Below, one piece after another: positions 24,423-30,707 of a stretch of 30,707 bases of DNA. A program made the position numbers and the translations under genes. The notes beneath the pieces were generated by a model, which saw only the letters and a program-made list of their open reading frames with translations, did not search any database and was not told the origin of the DNA. The DNA is from an uncultured Bacilli bacterium. GTDB taxonomy: Bacteria; Bacillota_I; Bacilli_A; RF39; UBA660. The DNA lies in contig CAKOWF010000010.1 in NCBI GenBank assembly GCA_934122215.1, positions 1 through 30,707 of the forward strand. The letters run 5' to 3'. The stretch's first letter is position 1, and each line of letters begins with the position of its first letter.

Positions 24423-24487
24423 AAGTATCACTCCTTTTAAATATATGTTTTTGTTCAAATAAAAAACACTTTTTCGTGTCTAAATAA

Positions 24488-24516
24488 ATATTAACATTTT
24501 TTATACTTTTTGTAAA
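24488..24516 (-). promoter_or_regulatory. Candidate promoter for secE-nusG
   Basis: Minus-strand TTTACA (24516-24511), 17 bases, TAATAT (24493-24488) with an extended TGT. Downstream is a short hairpin, AGACAC-GAAAAA-GTGTTT, followed by T-rich sequence, which could attenuate transcription before secE. Confidence 0.5.
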
Positions 24517-24561
24517 GTATTTTATTGATAATATGTTAAAATATTAAAAGGAAGTGATTTT

Positions 24562-25776
24562 ATGGAACCTTTAGCTATTTTACTTAGGCCAAAAAACATT
24601 GATGAAGTTATAGGTCAAAAACATTTACTTGGTGAAAATAAGGTAATTAGAAATATGGTTAACAACAATAAATTGTTTTCTATGATTTTATATGGTAAAC
24701 CAGGTATAGGTAAAACAAGTATTGCTATTTCAATTGTTAATACTTTAAACATAAAATATAGACTATTAAATGCTGTAATTAATAATAAAAAAGATTTTGA
24801 TATTGTAATAGAAGAAGCCAAAATGTTTGGCGGTATGGTTATAATAATGGATGAAATTCACAGATTAAATAAAGATAAACAAGATTTATTATTGCCATAT
24901 TTAGAAAGTGGATTAATTACTTTAATTGGTATGACAACTTCTAATCCTTATCATAAAATTAATCCTGCTATTAGAAGTAGATGTCAAATTTTTGAATTAA
25001 AAGAACTTGAATATGATGATGTATTAGAAGGATTACATAAAGCAATAAAAAGTGAATATTTAAAAAATATTAAAATAAATGATAAAGAATTAGAAACAAT
25101 AGCAAGAATGTCTAGTGGAGATTTAAGATATGCCTATAATTTATTAGAAGTTGCTTATTATTCCACAAATGATTTTAACATCACAGAAGAAACATTAAAG
25201 AATATTAATGCTAAACCAATATTTTTTCATGATAAAAATGAAGATGGTCATTATGATGTAATTAGTGCTTTTCAAAAATCAATTAGAGGAAGTGATGTTA
25301 ATGCTGCATTACATTATGCTGCTCGCCTAATTGAAGCCGAGGATTTAGATATTTTGTATAGAAGAATGACTGTAATTGCTTATGAAGATATTGGACTTGC
25401 TAACCCTAGTATTGGGCCTAAAGTTGAAGCAGCTATACAAGCTAGTGAAAGATTGGGATTACCAGAAGCTAGAATTCCATTAGGTAACATAATTGTTGAA
25501 ATGGCTTTATCGCCAAAATCTAATACTAGTCATCTAGCTCTAGATGAAGCCCTTAATGATATAAGAAAAGGAAATACTGGTAATGTTCCTAATCACATTA
25601 AAACAACTTCACCAGATTATAAATATCCACATGACTATCCAAATCATTTTGTTAAGCAACAATATTTGCCAGATAATTTAGTTGGAAAAAAATATTTTAA
25701 ACCTCAAAACACTAGTAAATATGAAGAAAGTCTTAAAAATGTTTATGATAAATTACAAAAAATGTTTGACAACTAG
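24562..25776 (+). CDS. rarA: Replication-associated recombination protein A (RarA/MgsA) AAA+ ATPase
   Basis: This 404-residue AAA+ ATPase acts at stalled replication forks and is related to clamp loaders and RuvB. MEPLAILLRPKNIDEVIGQ is the family start. Walker A is GKPGIGKTS (45-53) and Walker B is IIMDEIHRL with Asp97-Glu98. Sensor 1 is TTSNP, sensor 2 region SSGDLRYAYN. The C-terminal tetramerisation domain includes KSIRGSDVNAALHYAARLIE and EDIGLANPSIG, and the end has the family DYKYPHDYPNHFVKQQYLP. The start at 24562 follows AAGGAAGTGAT. It diverges from secE. The -35 of a perfect promoter for a downstream small RNA lies in its last three codons. Confidence 0.97.
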   Translation: MEPLAILLRPKNIDEVIGQKHLLGENKVIRNMVNNNKLFSMILYGKPGIGKTSIAISIVNTLNIKYRLLNAVINNKKDFDIVIEEAKMFGGMVIIMDEIHRLNKDKQDLLLPYLESGLITLIGMTTSNPYHKINPAIRSRCQIFELKELEYDDVLEGLHKAIKSEYLKNIKINDKELETIARMSSGDLRYAYNLLEVAYYSTNDFNITEETLKNINAKPIFFHDKNEDGHYDVISAFQKSIRGSDVNAALHYAARLIEAEDLDILYRRMTVIAYEDIGLANPSIGPKVEAAIQASERLGLPEARIPLGNIIVEMALSPKSNTSHLALDEALNDIRKGNTGNVPNHIKTTSPDYKYPHDYPNHFVKQQYLPDNLVGKKYFKPQNTSKYEESLKNVYDKLQKMFDN

Positions 25777-25794
25777 CAAATTTTATACTATAAT
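25766..25794 (+). promoter_or_regulatory. Perfect consensus promoter at the 3' end of rarA
   Basis: TTGACA (25766-25771), exactly 17 bases, TATAAT (25789-25794): twelve of twelve consensus bases. No protein gene follows on this strand before the terminator at 25892, so it probably drives a small RNA. Confidence 0.85.
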
Positions 25795-25800
25795 ACTACC

Positions 25801-25920
25801 CGCTTATTAAAAAGGGCAACTATATTATTAATGTAAACCATTTTTAAATACCTTTCATTATTCTTACCTTTCTATCATTAATGATATAGTTAAAGCAAGT
25901 TTTCACTTGCTTTTTATTTT
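25801..25920 (+). ncRNA. Candidate small RNA downstream of rarA
   Basis: A consensus promoter and an intrinsic terminator delimit a transcript of about 120 nt with no plausible reading frame. Bases 25818-25833 pair with 25876-25891 over 16 pairs (one G-U) and present a 42-nt loop (25834-25875). The loop has little internal pairing and carries TACCTTTC twice (25849-25856, 25865-25872), 16 bases apart. The second copy extends to CCTTTCTA, identical to the tail of the usual 16S rRNA anti-Shine-Dalgarno region, so it could pair with GAAAGG-type ribosome sites, including UAGAAAGG before sigG in this window. It does not resemble tmRNA, SRP RNA or RNase P RNA. A divergent 6S RNA is possible because 6S genes can lie near rarA, but the large unpaired apical loop does not fit well. 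Identity is unresolved. Confidence 0.65.
25892..25920 (+). terminator. Terminator of the small RNA, overlapping the end of the Spo0A-like gene
   Basis: AAAGCAAGT (25892-25900) pairs with ACTTGCTTT (25905-25913), loop TTTC, followed by TTATTTT. On the opposite strand it also contains the TGA stop (25905-25903) of the convergent gene, with a GAAA loop but a weak T tail. Confidence 0.8.
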
Positions 25921-26637
25921 ATTTGGTAATTTTTCTAAATATGTTTTTACATATTTTTTATTTCTAGGATTTGGATAACTATTATCTATATCATATATAT
26001 ATTGACACATCTTAAATAATATATTTATAACTTCAGTTACCTCAATGCATTCTTCTTTTGTTATTACTGTTCCATTATATAATCCATATTTATCATCTAA
26101 ATATTTAATTAATAATTTATAATTTGTTTCTGTTAATTCCCCTATTTTTATTTTATACATAATAGCATCTGTCAATATATGAGTTTTTAAAATTTTAAAT
26201 TTTGTATATATTTTAAAATCTCTTTCTAAATATTGTTGAACTAAAAAACTACTCCTATAATATTCTTGTTCATCAGTATATAATGCTTTTATGTAATCGT
26301 ATATAGCATATATATATTCTGAATTTGTAGGCCTTTCATATATAATTGGAAAGATTGTTTTTTTTACATCATCATTCATATTTTTCCATGAAATAGCTAT
26401 TACAGTTCTTATACTACGTTCTACTTTTTTATCATTTATTTTGTAATAATTAGCTATCATAGGATATATATCTTTAGTAGGACTCAAATTATAAATATTA
26501 ATATTTTCTCTTATAACTGTTTCTATAAAATATAATAAGTAATGACTGCCTGACAAATGACTATACATTCTAAGTTTTGCATAAAATAATTCATCTAAAT
26601 AATAGGTCAAATTTTGAATTGAATTTTCTGTTTTCAT
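25903..26637 (-). CDS. Spo0A C-terminal-domain protein lacking a receiver domain
   Basis: This 244-residue protein contains the DNA-binding effector domain of Spo0A, the master sporulation regulator. Residues about 30-120 line up with it: HYLLYFIETVIREN (Spo0A: GYLYLREAISMVYND), IYPMIANYYKINDKKVERSI (LYPDIAKKFNTTASRVERAI), TVIAISWKN (HAIEVAWSR), and RPTNSEYI (KPTNSEFI). The VERSIR recognition-helix segment and PTNSE are the key identifiers. The first 25 residues cannot be a receiver domain, so there is no phosphorylatable Asp. Instead, about 120 extra residues follow (121-244), helix-rich, ending in a Lys-rich tail, of unknown role. The start at 26637 has GGAGGG, with a perfect TATAAT 20 bases upstream but no clear -35. 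It may be a paralogue that reads or blocks 0A boxes without phosphorylation; the canonical spo0A could lie elsewhere. Confidence 0.8.
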   Translation of the reverse strand: MKTENSIQNLTYYLDELFYAKLRMYSHLSGSHYLLYFIETVIRENINIYNLSPTKDIYPMIANYYKINDKKVERSIRTVIAISWKNMNDDVKKTIFPIIYERPTNSEYIYAIYDYIKALYTDEQEYYRSSFLVQQYLERDFKIYTKFKILKTHILTDAIMYKIKIGELTETNYKLLIKYLDDKYGLYNGTVITKEECIEVTEVINILFKMCQYIYDIDNSYPNPRNKKYVKTYLEKLPNKIKSK

Positions 26638-26721
26638 ATAACCCTCCAGTAAGAGAATTATAGTATATTTTTTTTCTTTTACTTATTTTTTGACTTTAAT
26701 GGTATTCTAAATCACATGAAA

Positions 26722-26940
26722 TTACTTAAAATCTATTAAAATTACATCTTCTCCTATTTTTGATATTTGATTCCACTTAATTTCTATTTCACTGTTATTA
26801 AATAGATTAAATTTTGATCTTGATACTATTAATGATATCATTTTACCAGTTTCATCTAATGATACATCTATTATATTTCCTATTCTTTTACCATCTATTA
26901 TATTAACGATATCTTTATTTTGTAAATCTGATAAACGCAC
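26722..26940 (-). CDS. ymxH: YlmC/YmxH-family PRC-barrel sporulation-associated protein
   Basis: This 72-residue protein is a small PRC-barrel-type protein of the YlmC/YmxH family, named for association with sporulation but of unknown function. The family start RLSDLQNKDIVNIIDGKRIG and the end WNQISKIGEDVILID match (usual R-L-S-E-L-Q...DG-K-R-L-G and W-x-x-I-x-K-I-G-x-D-V-I-L-V). The start is GTG at 26940, five bases after AGGTGAT; a GTG nine bases earlier lies within that ribosome site. It follows ykpA by 41 bases in the same direction. In Bacillus, ylmC lies in the chromosomal region just after sigG, so its closeness to sigG here is consistent with ancestral gene order. Confidence 0.85.
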   Translation of the reverse strand: MRLSDLQNKDIVNIIDGKRIGNIIDVSLDETGKMISLIVSRSKFNLFNNSEIEIKWNQISKIGEDVILIDFK

Positions 26941-26981
26941 AAGTATCACCTATTTAATTTTATTCAAAAAAAGAATATATA

Positions 26982-28559
26982 TTATTTATTTATATACTCT
27001 TCATACGTTTCATTTATTTCTATTATTTTTCCATCTTTTATATCAATCATTCTATTTGTTGTAGTTTCAATTAATTCTTGATCAAAAGTTGAAACTACAA
27101 AAGCACCTTTAAAATCTTTCATAGCATCATTTAGTGAAGTAATCGATTCAATATCTAAATGATTAGTTGGTTCATCTAATAATAACACATTACCACTATT
27201 TAACATTAATTTTGAAAACATTGCTCTAACTTTTTCGCCGCCTGATAAAACTTGTACACTTTTTAAAGATTCTTCTCCTGAAAATAGCATTCTCCCCAAA
27301 AAACCTCTGACAAATGCTTCTTCTTTATTAATTGAATAATTTCTTAGCCATTCAAATAATGATATATCTTCTTTAAAGTATTCACTATGATCTTTTTCAT
27401 AATAACTTATTTTAACAGTATTACCATATTTTACAGTACCACTATCTGGAACTATTTTTCCTGCTATAATTCCAAGAAGCGCTGTTTTAGCTATTTCATT
27501 TGTACCAATTAAAGCTATTTTAGAATCTGGATATATTGTTAAATTAACATTTTTTAATACTTGTTTACCTTCAATAGTATAATTTATCTTTTCTAATGTT
27601 ATTACTTCTTTTCCAAGATTTCTTTCTATATCAAAATGAATATATGGATATTTTCTACTTGATGGTTTTATTTCATCTAATACTATTTTTTCTAAGGATT
27701 TTTTTCTTGATGTTGCCTGTTTTGATTTAGATGCATTAGCAGAAAATCTTCTTATAAAATCTTCTAATTCTTTTATTTTTTCTTCTTTTTTCTTATTTGA
27801 ATCTTTCATTTGTTTTAGAATTAATTGACTTGATTGATACCAGAAATCATAATTTCCAACAAACAATGTTATTTTTTCATAATCAACATCTAATATATGA
27901 GTACAGATTTTATTTAAAAAATGTCTATCATGTGATACTACTAAAACAGTATTTTTAAAATCTATTAAGAATTCTTCTAACCACATTATTGTTTTTGAAT
28001 CAAGTCCATTTGTTGGTTCATCTAAAAGTAATATATCTGGATTTCCAAAAAGAGCTCTCGCTAATAACACCTTAACTTTTTCTATATCTTTTAAATCTCT
28101 CATTTTAGTATATAAATAATCACCATTTAATCCTAAATCATTAAGTAATACTGATATATCGCTTTCTAGCATCCAGCCATTTTTTTCCTCAAATCTACTT
28201 TCTAAATCAGCAGCTTTTATACCATCTTCTATACTAAAATCTGGTTTACTATAAATTTCTTCTTTTTCTTTTATTATTTGATATAATTCATTATCTCCCA
28301 TTACTATAGTATCAAATACAGTATAATCATTAAATTCATTATGATTTTGTTTTAAAACTGATATTCTCTCATTTTTTCCTATTGTAATTTCACCTGTAGT
28401 CGTTTCTATTTCCCCGCTTATTAATTTTAAAAATGTTGATTTACCTGCCCCATTTGCGCCTATTATTCCGTAACAATTATTATCTTTAAATTCTAGATTT
28501 ACATTACTAAATAAAGTTCTTGTTCCAAATCTTAAACTTACATTATTTACTTTTAACAT
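26982..28559 (-). CDS. ykpA: ABC-F family ATPase, YkpA/YbiT type
   Basis: This 525-residue protein has two nucleotide-binding domains joined by a charged linker and no membrane segments: a translation-associated ABC-F protein. NBD1 Walker A is GANGAGKST (34-42), its signature is the family-typical degenerate MRDLKDIEKVKVLLARALF, and its Walker B and H-switch are ILLLDEPTN and VVSHDRHF. The linker contains FSANASKSKQATSRKKSLEK, as in Bacillus YkpA. NBD2 has the unusual Walker A GTNEIAKTAL (also atypical in YkpA), the signature VLSGGEKVRAM and VLLLDEPTNHLD, but the H-switch His is replaced by Phe (VVSTFDQEL). Its start overlaps the metallopeptidase-like gene by 17 bases, suggesting coupling. 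The physiological role of YkpA proteins is not settled. Confidence 0.92.
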   Translation of the reverse strand: MLKVNNVSLRFGTRTLFSNVNLEFKDNNCYGIIGANGAGKSTFLKLISGEIETTTGEITIGKNERISVLKQNHNEFNDYTVFDTIVMGDNELYQIIKEKEEIYSKPDFSIEDGIKAADLESRFEEKNGWMLESDISVLLNDLGLNGDYLYTKMRDLKDIEKVKVLLARALFGNPDILLLDEPTNGLDSKTIMWLEEFLIDFKNTVLVVSHDRHFLNKICTHILDVDYEKITLFVGNYDFWYQSSQLILKQMKDSNKKKEEKIKELEDFIRRFSANASKSKQATSRKKSLEKIVLDEIKPSSRKYPYIHFDIERNLGKEVITLEKINYTIEGKQVLKNVNLTIYPDSKIALIGTNEIAKTALLGIIAGKIVPDSGTVKYGNTVKISYYEKDHSEYFKEDISLFEWLRNYSINKEEAFVRGFLGRMLFSGEESLKSVQVLSGGEKVRAMFSKLMLNSGNVLLLDEPTNHLDIESITSLNDAMKDFKGAFVVSTFDQELIETTTNRMIDIKDGKIIEINETYEEYINK

Positions 28560-29784
28560 ATTTCTTTTCTCCTAATTCTTTTAATTGGTTTATATTTATA
28601 TATATAATATTATCATTATTATCAGAATAAACTAAATAATCTTTAAGTGGTCTTATTATTACTTTTGATATACCAATATATTTTTTATCTAATTCATATA
28701 TATTTTTTATATATCCATCTTTATAATAAGATATTAATATTTCATCATTTATTAAATATTGTTCATCATTTATATCTACAAAATATAAATCATTTACATT
28801 ATAATAATTATTTTCATCAAACGTTATCATAGTATCATTATTAATTTTTTGACTATTTAATTTTTCTTTATATATTTTTAATAATTGCTTTTTTATTTCA
28901 ATATCATAACAAGAATTTTCTATTATTTGATATATTTCTAAACTTTTTGAATAATCACATTTTTTGCTATCTAAATAAATTTGGATTAGTGTTTCATATA
29001 TTTTTATTGTATATTTTTTTTCTTCTTCTTGATTCATATATGATATTAAATTTGATGCATTTGTATAACCTATTGTTTCAGATATCAAAAATTCAATTCC
29101 ATCTATTCCTGAATCTATATATGTAGTTAATAATTGGTCTCCATATATTTGATAAAGTATTTTAACTTCATCATATTGATTAGTATAGCATAATATATCA
29201 TTGCTATAAATACTTTCTGTTAAAAATGTTGTTATTCCTTCATCTAATGCTGTTCCATCTAAGTCATACATAGTTGTAGACTTATAATAAACATTTTTAT
29301 TATCATCTTCTACATATAAATTATTGAACATATGCCATAATTCGTGAAAAAAACAATACTTTTTTAAATTTTCATCTTCAAATTCATCATGTATATATAT
29401 AGTACATTCTGGAATTCTATAAAATGCCTGTCTATTTGGATGATTATTTTGAATTTCTTTCTTACTTTTTTCTATTAATTTAAATTGTTTTATATTTTCA
29501 TTAAAAATTGTTAAATCAAAATCTGGATATTTTTCTTCTACTAAATCAATAAATTCATTAGTATATTCTTTATATTCTTCACTTATATTTTTATTATTTT
29601 TTAAATTATTTTTTAAATCTTCATATATAATATCATCAGGATATATGTCTTTTAAATCTTCTAATGACGAAATAAATTTATAATTGTACTTTTTATTTTG
29701 TTTTATATTCATAGAACTAGTTAATACGCTAGGTAATAATGACATTATTATAAAATTTCTGCATAACATTATTTTTAAATTCAT
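28543..29784 (-). CDS. Putative exported zinc metallopeptidase-like protein (HELWH)
   Basis: I do not recognise the family of this 413-residue protein. The N terminus is basic then hydrophobic (NFIIMSLLPSVLTSS), a plausible signal peptide or anchor, without a lipobox. A zinc-metallopeptidase motif His147-Glu148-Leu-Trp-His151 occurs in CFFHELWHMFNN. A possible third ligand, Glu182, is in ALDEGITTFLTE, 31 residues later, giving a gluzincin-like spacing. The second half is Tyr/Asn/Ile-rich, with helical segments and late beta-strand-like repeats (YLINDEILISYYKDG, YLVYSDNNDNIIYI). The start at 29784 has AGGAGG, and an extended -10 (TGGTATAAT) precedes it. It lies between sigG and ykpA; ykpA starts inside its 3' end. 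Activity and substrate are unproven. Cysteines are sparse and Tyr/Asn content is unusually high, partly from AT bias. Confidence 0.7.
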   Translation of the reverse strand: MNLKIMLCRNFIIMSLLPSVLTSSMNIKQNKKYNYKFISSLEDLKDIYPDDIIYEDLKNNLKNNKNISEEYKEYTNEFIDLVEEKYPDFDLTIFNENIKQFKLIEKSKKEIQNNHPNRQAFYRIPECTIYIHDEFEDENLKKYCFFHELWHMFNNLYVEDDNKNVYYKSTTMYDLDGTALDEGITTFLTESIYSNDILCYTNQYDEVKILYQIYGDQLLTTYIDSGIDGIEFLISETIGYTNASNLISYMNQEEEKKYTIKIYETLIQIYLDSKKCDYSKSLEIYQIIENSCYDIEIKKQLLKIYKEKLNSQKINNDTMITFDENNYYNVNDLYFVDINDEQYLINDEILISYYKDGYIKNIYELDKKYIGISKVIIRPLKDYLVYSDNNDNIIYININQLKELGEKKYVKSK

Positions 29785-29804
29785 ACGGGCCTCCTGCGCA
29801 ATGT

Positions 29805-29833
29805 ATTATACCATATTTTTATGTAAATGAAAA
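29805..29833 (-). promoter_or_regulatory. Promoter for the metallopeptidase-like gene
   Basis: Minus-strand TTTTCA (29833-29828), 17 bases, TATAAT (29810-29805) with extended TGG. The -35 is weak (4 of 6) and overlaps the second arm of the sigG terminator hairpin. Confidence 0.55.
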
Positions 29834-29860
29834 AGGAAAATTTATTTTATTTTCCTTTTT
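29830..29860 (-). terminator. sigG terminator with the stop codon in its loop
   Basis: Minus-strand AAAAAGGAAAAT (29860-29849) pairs perfectly over twelve bases with ATTTTCCTTTTT (29841-29830). The seven-base loop contains the TAA stop of sigG (29844-29842). The U-rich end is part of the second arm. Confidence 0.7.
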
Positions 29861-30618
29861 ATATGTTCCATACCACTTTTTTCTAATCTTGATATTTGTG
29901 CTTGTGATATACCTATTTCATCAGCTAATTCTAATTGAGTTTTTCCCATTATATATCTTTCATATATGATATATTTTTCTTTTTGTTTTAATTCTTTTAA
30001 AGCCTCTTTTAGAGCTATTTTATATTCAATAGGATATGTACTATCTTTTTTATCTTCTAATTGATCTACTAAATAAATAGTGTCTCCACCATCATTATAA
30101 ATTGGTTCAAACATACTTACTACTTCTTTCATAGAATTAATAGCATTTTGTACTTCAGTTTCTTCTAACTTAAGTTCATCAGATATTTGTTTTATAGTTG
30201 GTTCACTACCTAATCTATTTGTTAATTCTTCTTTTACTTTTAATGCCTTGTATGCTATATCCTTAGTACTTCTAGCTACTCTAATACTATTATTATCTCT
30301 TAAAAATCTTTTTATTTCTCCTACTATTAAAGGACAAGCATAGGTACTTAATTTTAAATTATATGATAAATCAAAATTATCTATTGCTTTTATTAACCCT
30401 ATAACCCCTACTTGAAACAAATCATCCATATTATCTGTTCGACCAGTAAAACTTTTTAATATTGATAATACTAATTTTAAATTACCACTTACTAATTTTT
30501 CTTTAGCATCAATATTTCCATTTTGATATTCTATAAATAAATTTGTCATTTCTTCATTTGTTAATACTGGAATATTTGATGTATTTAAACCACTTATATC
30601 TACTTTATGTTTTGCCAT
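29842..30618 (-). CDS. sigG: Forespore-specific RNA polymerase sigma factor SigG
   Basis: This 258-residue sigma-70-family factor drives late forespore gene expression in endospore formers. The N terminus (KHKVDISGLNTSNIPVLTNEEM) matches the SigG family start (NKVEICGVDTSKLPVLKNEEM), which separates it from SigF. Region 2 contains DDLFQVGVIGLIKAIDNFDL and LSTYACPLIVGEIKRFLRDNN. Region 3 has SEPTIKQISDEL and the SigG-like FEPIYNDGGDTIYLVDQL. Region 4 ends GKTQLELADEIGISQAQISRLEK, the -35 helix-turn-helix. The start at 30618 has AAAGGA. In Bacillus sigG follows spoIIGA-sigE; the region to the right is outside this window. A possible sigma F/G-type promoter lies upstream. Confidence 0.96.
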   Translation of the reverse strand: MAKHKVDISGLNTSNIPVLTNEEMTNLFIEYQNGNIDAKEKLVSGNLKLVLSILKSFTGRTDNMDDLFQVGVIGLIKAIDNFDLSYNLKLSTYACPLIVGEIKRFLRDNNSIRVARSTKDIAYKALKVKEELTNRLGSEPTIKQISDELKLEETEVQNAINSMKEVVSMFEPIYNDGGDTIYLVDQLEDKKDSTYPIEYKIALKEALKELKQKEKYIIYERYIMGKTQLELADEIGISQAQISRLEKSGMEHIKRKIK

Positions 30619-30638
30619 TTATATTTCCTTTCTAAATT

Positions 30639-30668
30639 TATATTGAAAGAAAATATTTTTTTTATACA
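30639..30668 (-). promoter_or_regulatory. Possible sigma F/sigma G-type promoter of sigG
   Basis: Minus-strand TGTATA (30668-30663), 17 bases, CAATATA (30645-30639) resembles the forespore pattern (TGNATA, then CATAHTA). No good vegetative promoter is seen at this spot. AT-rich sequence makes chance matches likely. Confidence 0.3.
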
Positions 30669-30669
30669 T

Positions 30670-30696
30670 AACAAAACATATCTAATTTAGATATGC
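30670..30696 (-). terminator. Candidate terminator of the gene to the right of the window
   Basis: On the minus strand CATATCT (30695-30689) pairs with AGATATG (30683-30677) around AAATT, followed by TTTTGTTA. It would end a gene transcribed towards sigG from beyond base 30707. Confidence 0.5.
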
Positions 30697-30707
30697 TTTA
30701 ATATTAT

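Noticed and set aside
25801..25920. 6S RNA, tmRNA or SRP RNA as the identity of the small RNA
   Set aside because: tmRNA and SRP RNA features are absent. 6S is not excluded because of the rarA neighbour, but the 42-nt unpaired apical loop and 120-nt length do not fit the rod-shaped 6S layout, so I did not name it.
26941..26949. ymxH start at 26949
   Set aside because: That GTG is part of the AGGTGAT ribosome site; the GTG at 26940 fits the family N terminus.
1..30707. Mycoplasma-type code (TGA as Trp)
   Set aside because: TGA ends the methyltransferase-like and Spo0A-like genes at expected places, and long conserved genes read Trp as TGG with no internal TGA.
1..30707. CRISPR arrays, tRNA/rRNA genes, insertion sequences, prophage
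   Set aside because: No regularly spaced repeats, cloverleaf sequences, transposase or phage genes were seen on either strand.

Overview
The window is a compact, very AT-rich stretch of a low-GC Gram-positive (Bacillota) chromosome. The gene order secE-nusG-rplK-rplA-rplJ-rplL-(RsmC-type methyltransferase)-rpoB-rpoC is the Bacillus/Clostridium order. TGA acts as a stop (methyltransferase-like gene at 6256-6258, Spo0A-like gene at 25903-25905), so this is not the Mycoplasma code. Two class B penicillin-binding proteins and signal peptidase II imply a peptidoglycan wall. sigG, a SpoVD-type PBP, a YmxH-family protein and a protein with a Spo0A-type DNA-binding domain point to endospore formation. 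An uncultured, streamlined gut-type member of Bacilli is my inference; the sequence does not name the species.

Layout, left to right. 1-4138: minus-strand envelope and housekeeping genes (DUF3048 lipoprotein, rhomboid protease, rluD, lspA), with a plus-strand TspO-family gene between them. 4331-4657: a short single-stranded-DNA-binding protein on the plus strand. 4763-6960: prolyl-tRNA synthetase and a methyltransferase-like protein. 7017-12332: a minus-strand cluster of PBP2B-like protein, type IV prepilin-like protein and SpoVD-like PBP. 12420-24422: a GNAT acetyltransferase, then the transcription/translation block from rpoC back to secE, with an RNA leader for L10, two candidate L1-binding leaders, three good internal promoters, and an extra small gene between nusG and rplK. 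24562-25920: rarA on the plus strand, followed by a candidate small RNA gene with a perfect consensus promoter and a terminator. 25903-30618: a Spo0A-C-domain protein without a receiver domain, ymxH, a YkpA-type ABC-F protein, an HExxH metallopeptidase-like exported protein, and sigG.

The central block makes RNA polymerase and the L1/L11/L10/L12 ribosomal stalk proteins, with RNA leaders that probably set r-protein dosage. The flanks hold wall synthesis and sporulation genes. Genes are tightly packed: start/stop overlaps (secE/nusG, rpoB/rpoC, lspA/rluD, metallopeptidase/ykpA), terminator hairpins that contain the stop codon, and promoters placed inside the preceding gene end or terminator. 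No tRNA, rRNA, CRISPR array, insertion sequence or prophage was seen, and no gene-free stretch exceeds 200 bases.

The observations most worth following are the small-RNA candidate at 25801-25920, whose 42-nt loop carries two anti-Shine-Dalgarno-like repeats; the receiverless Spo0A-like regulator next to it; and a 137-residue protein resembling a truncated histidine kinase inserted between nusG and rplK.
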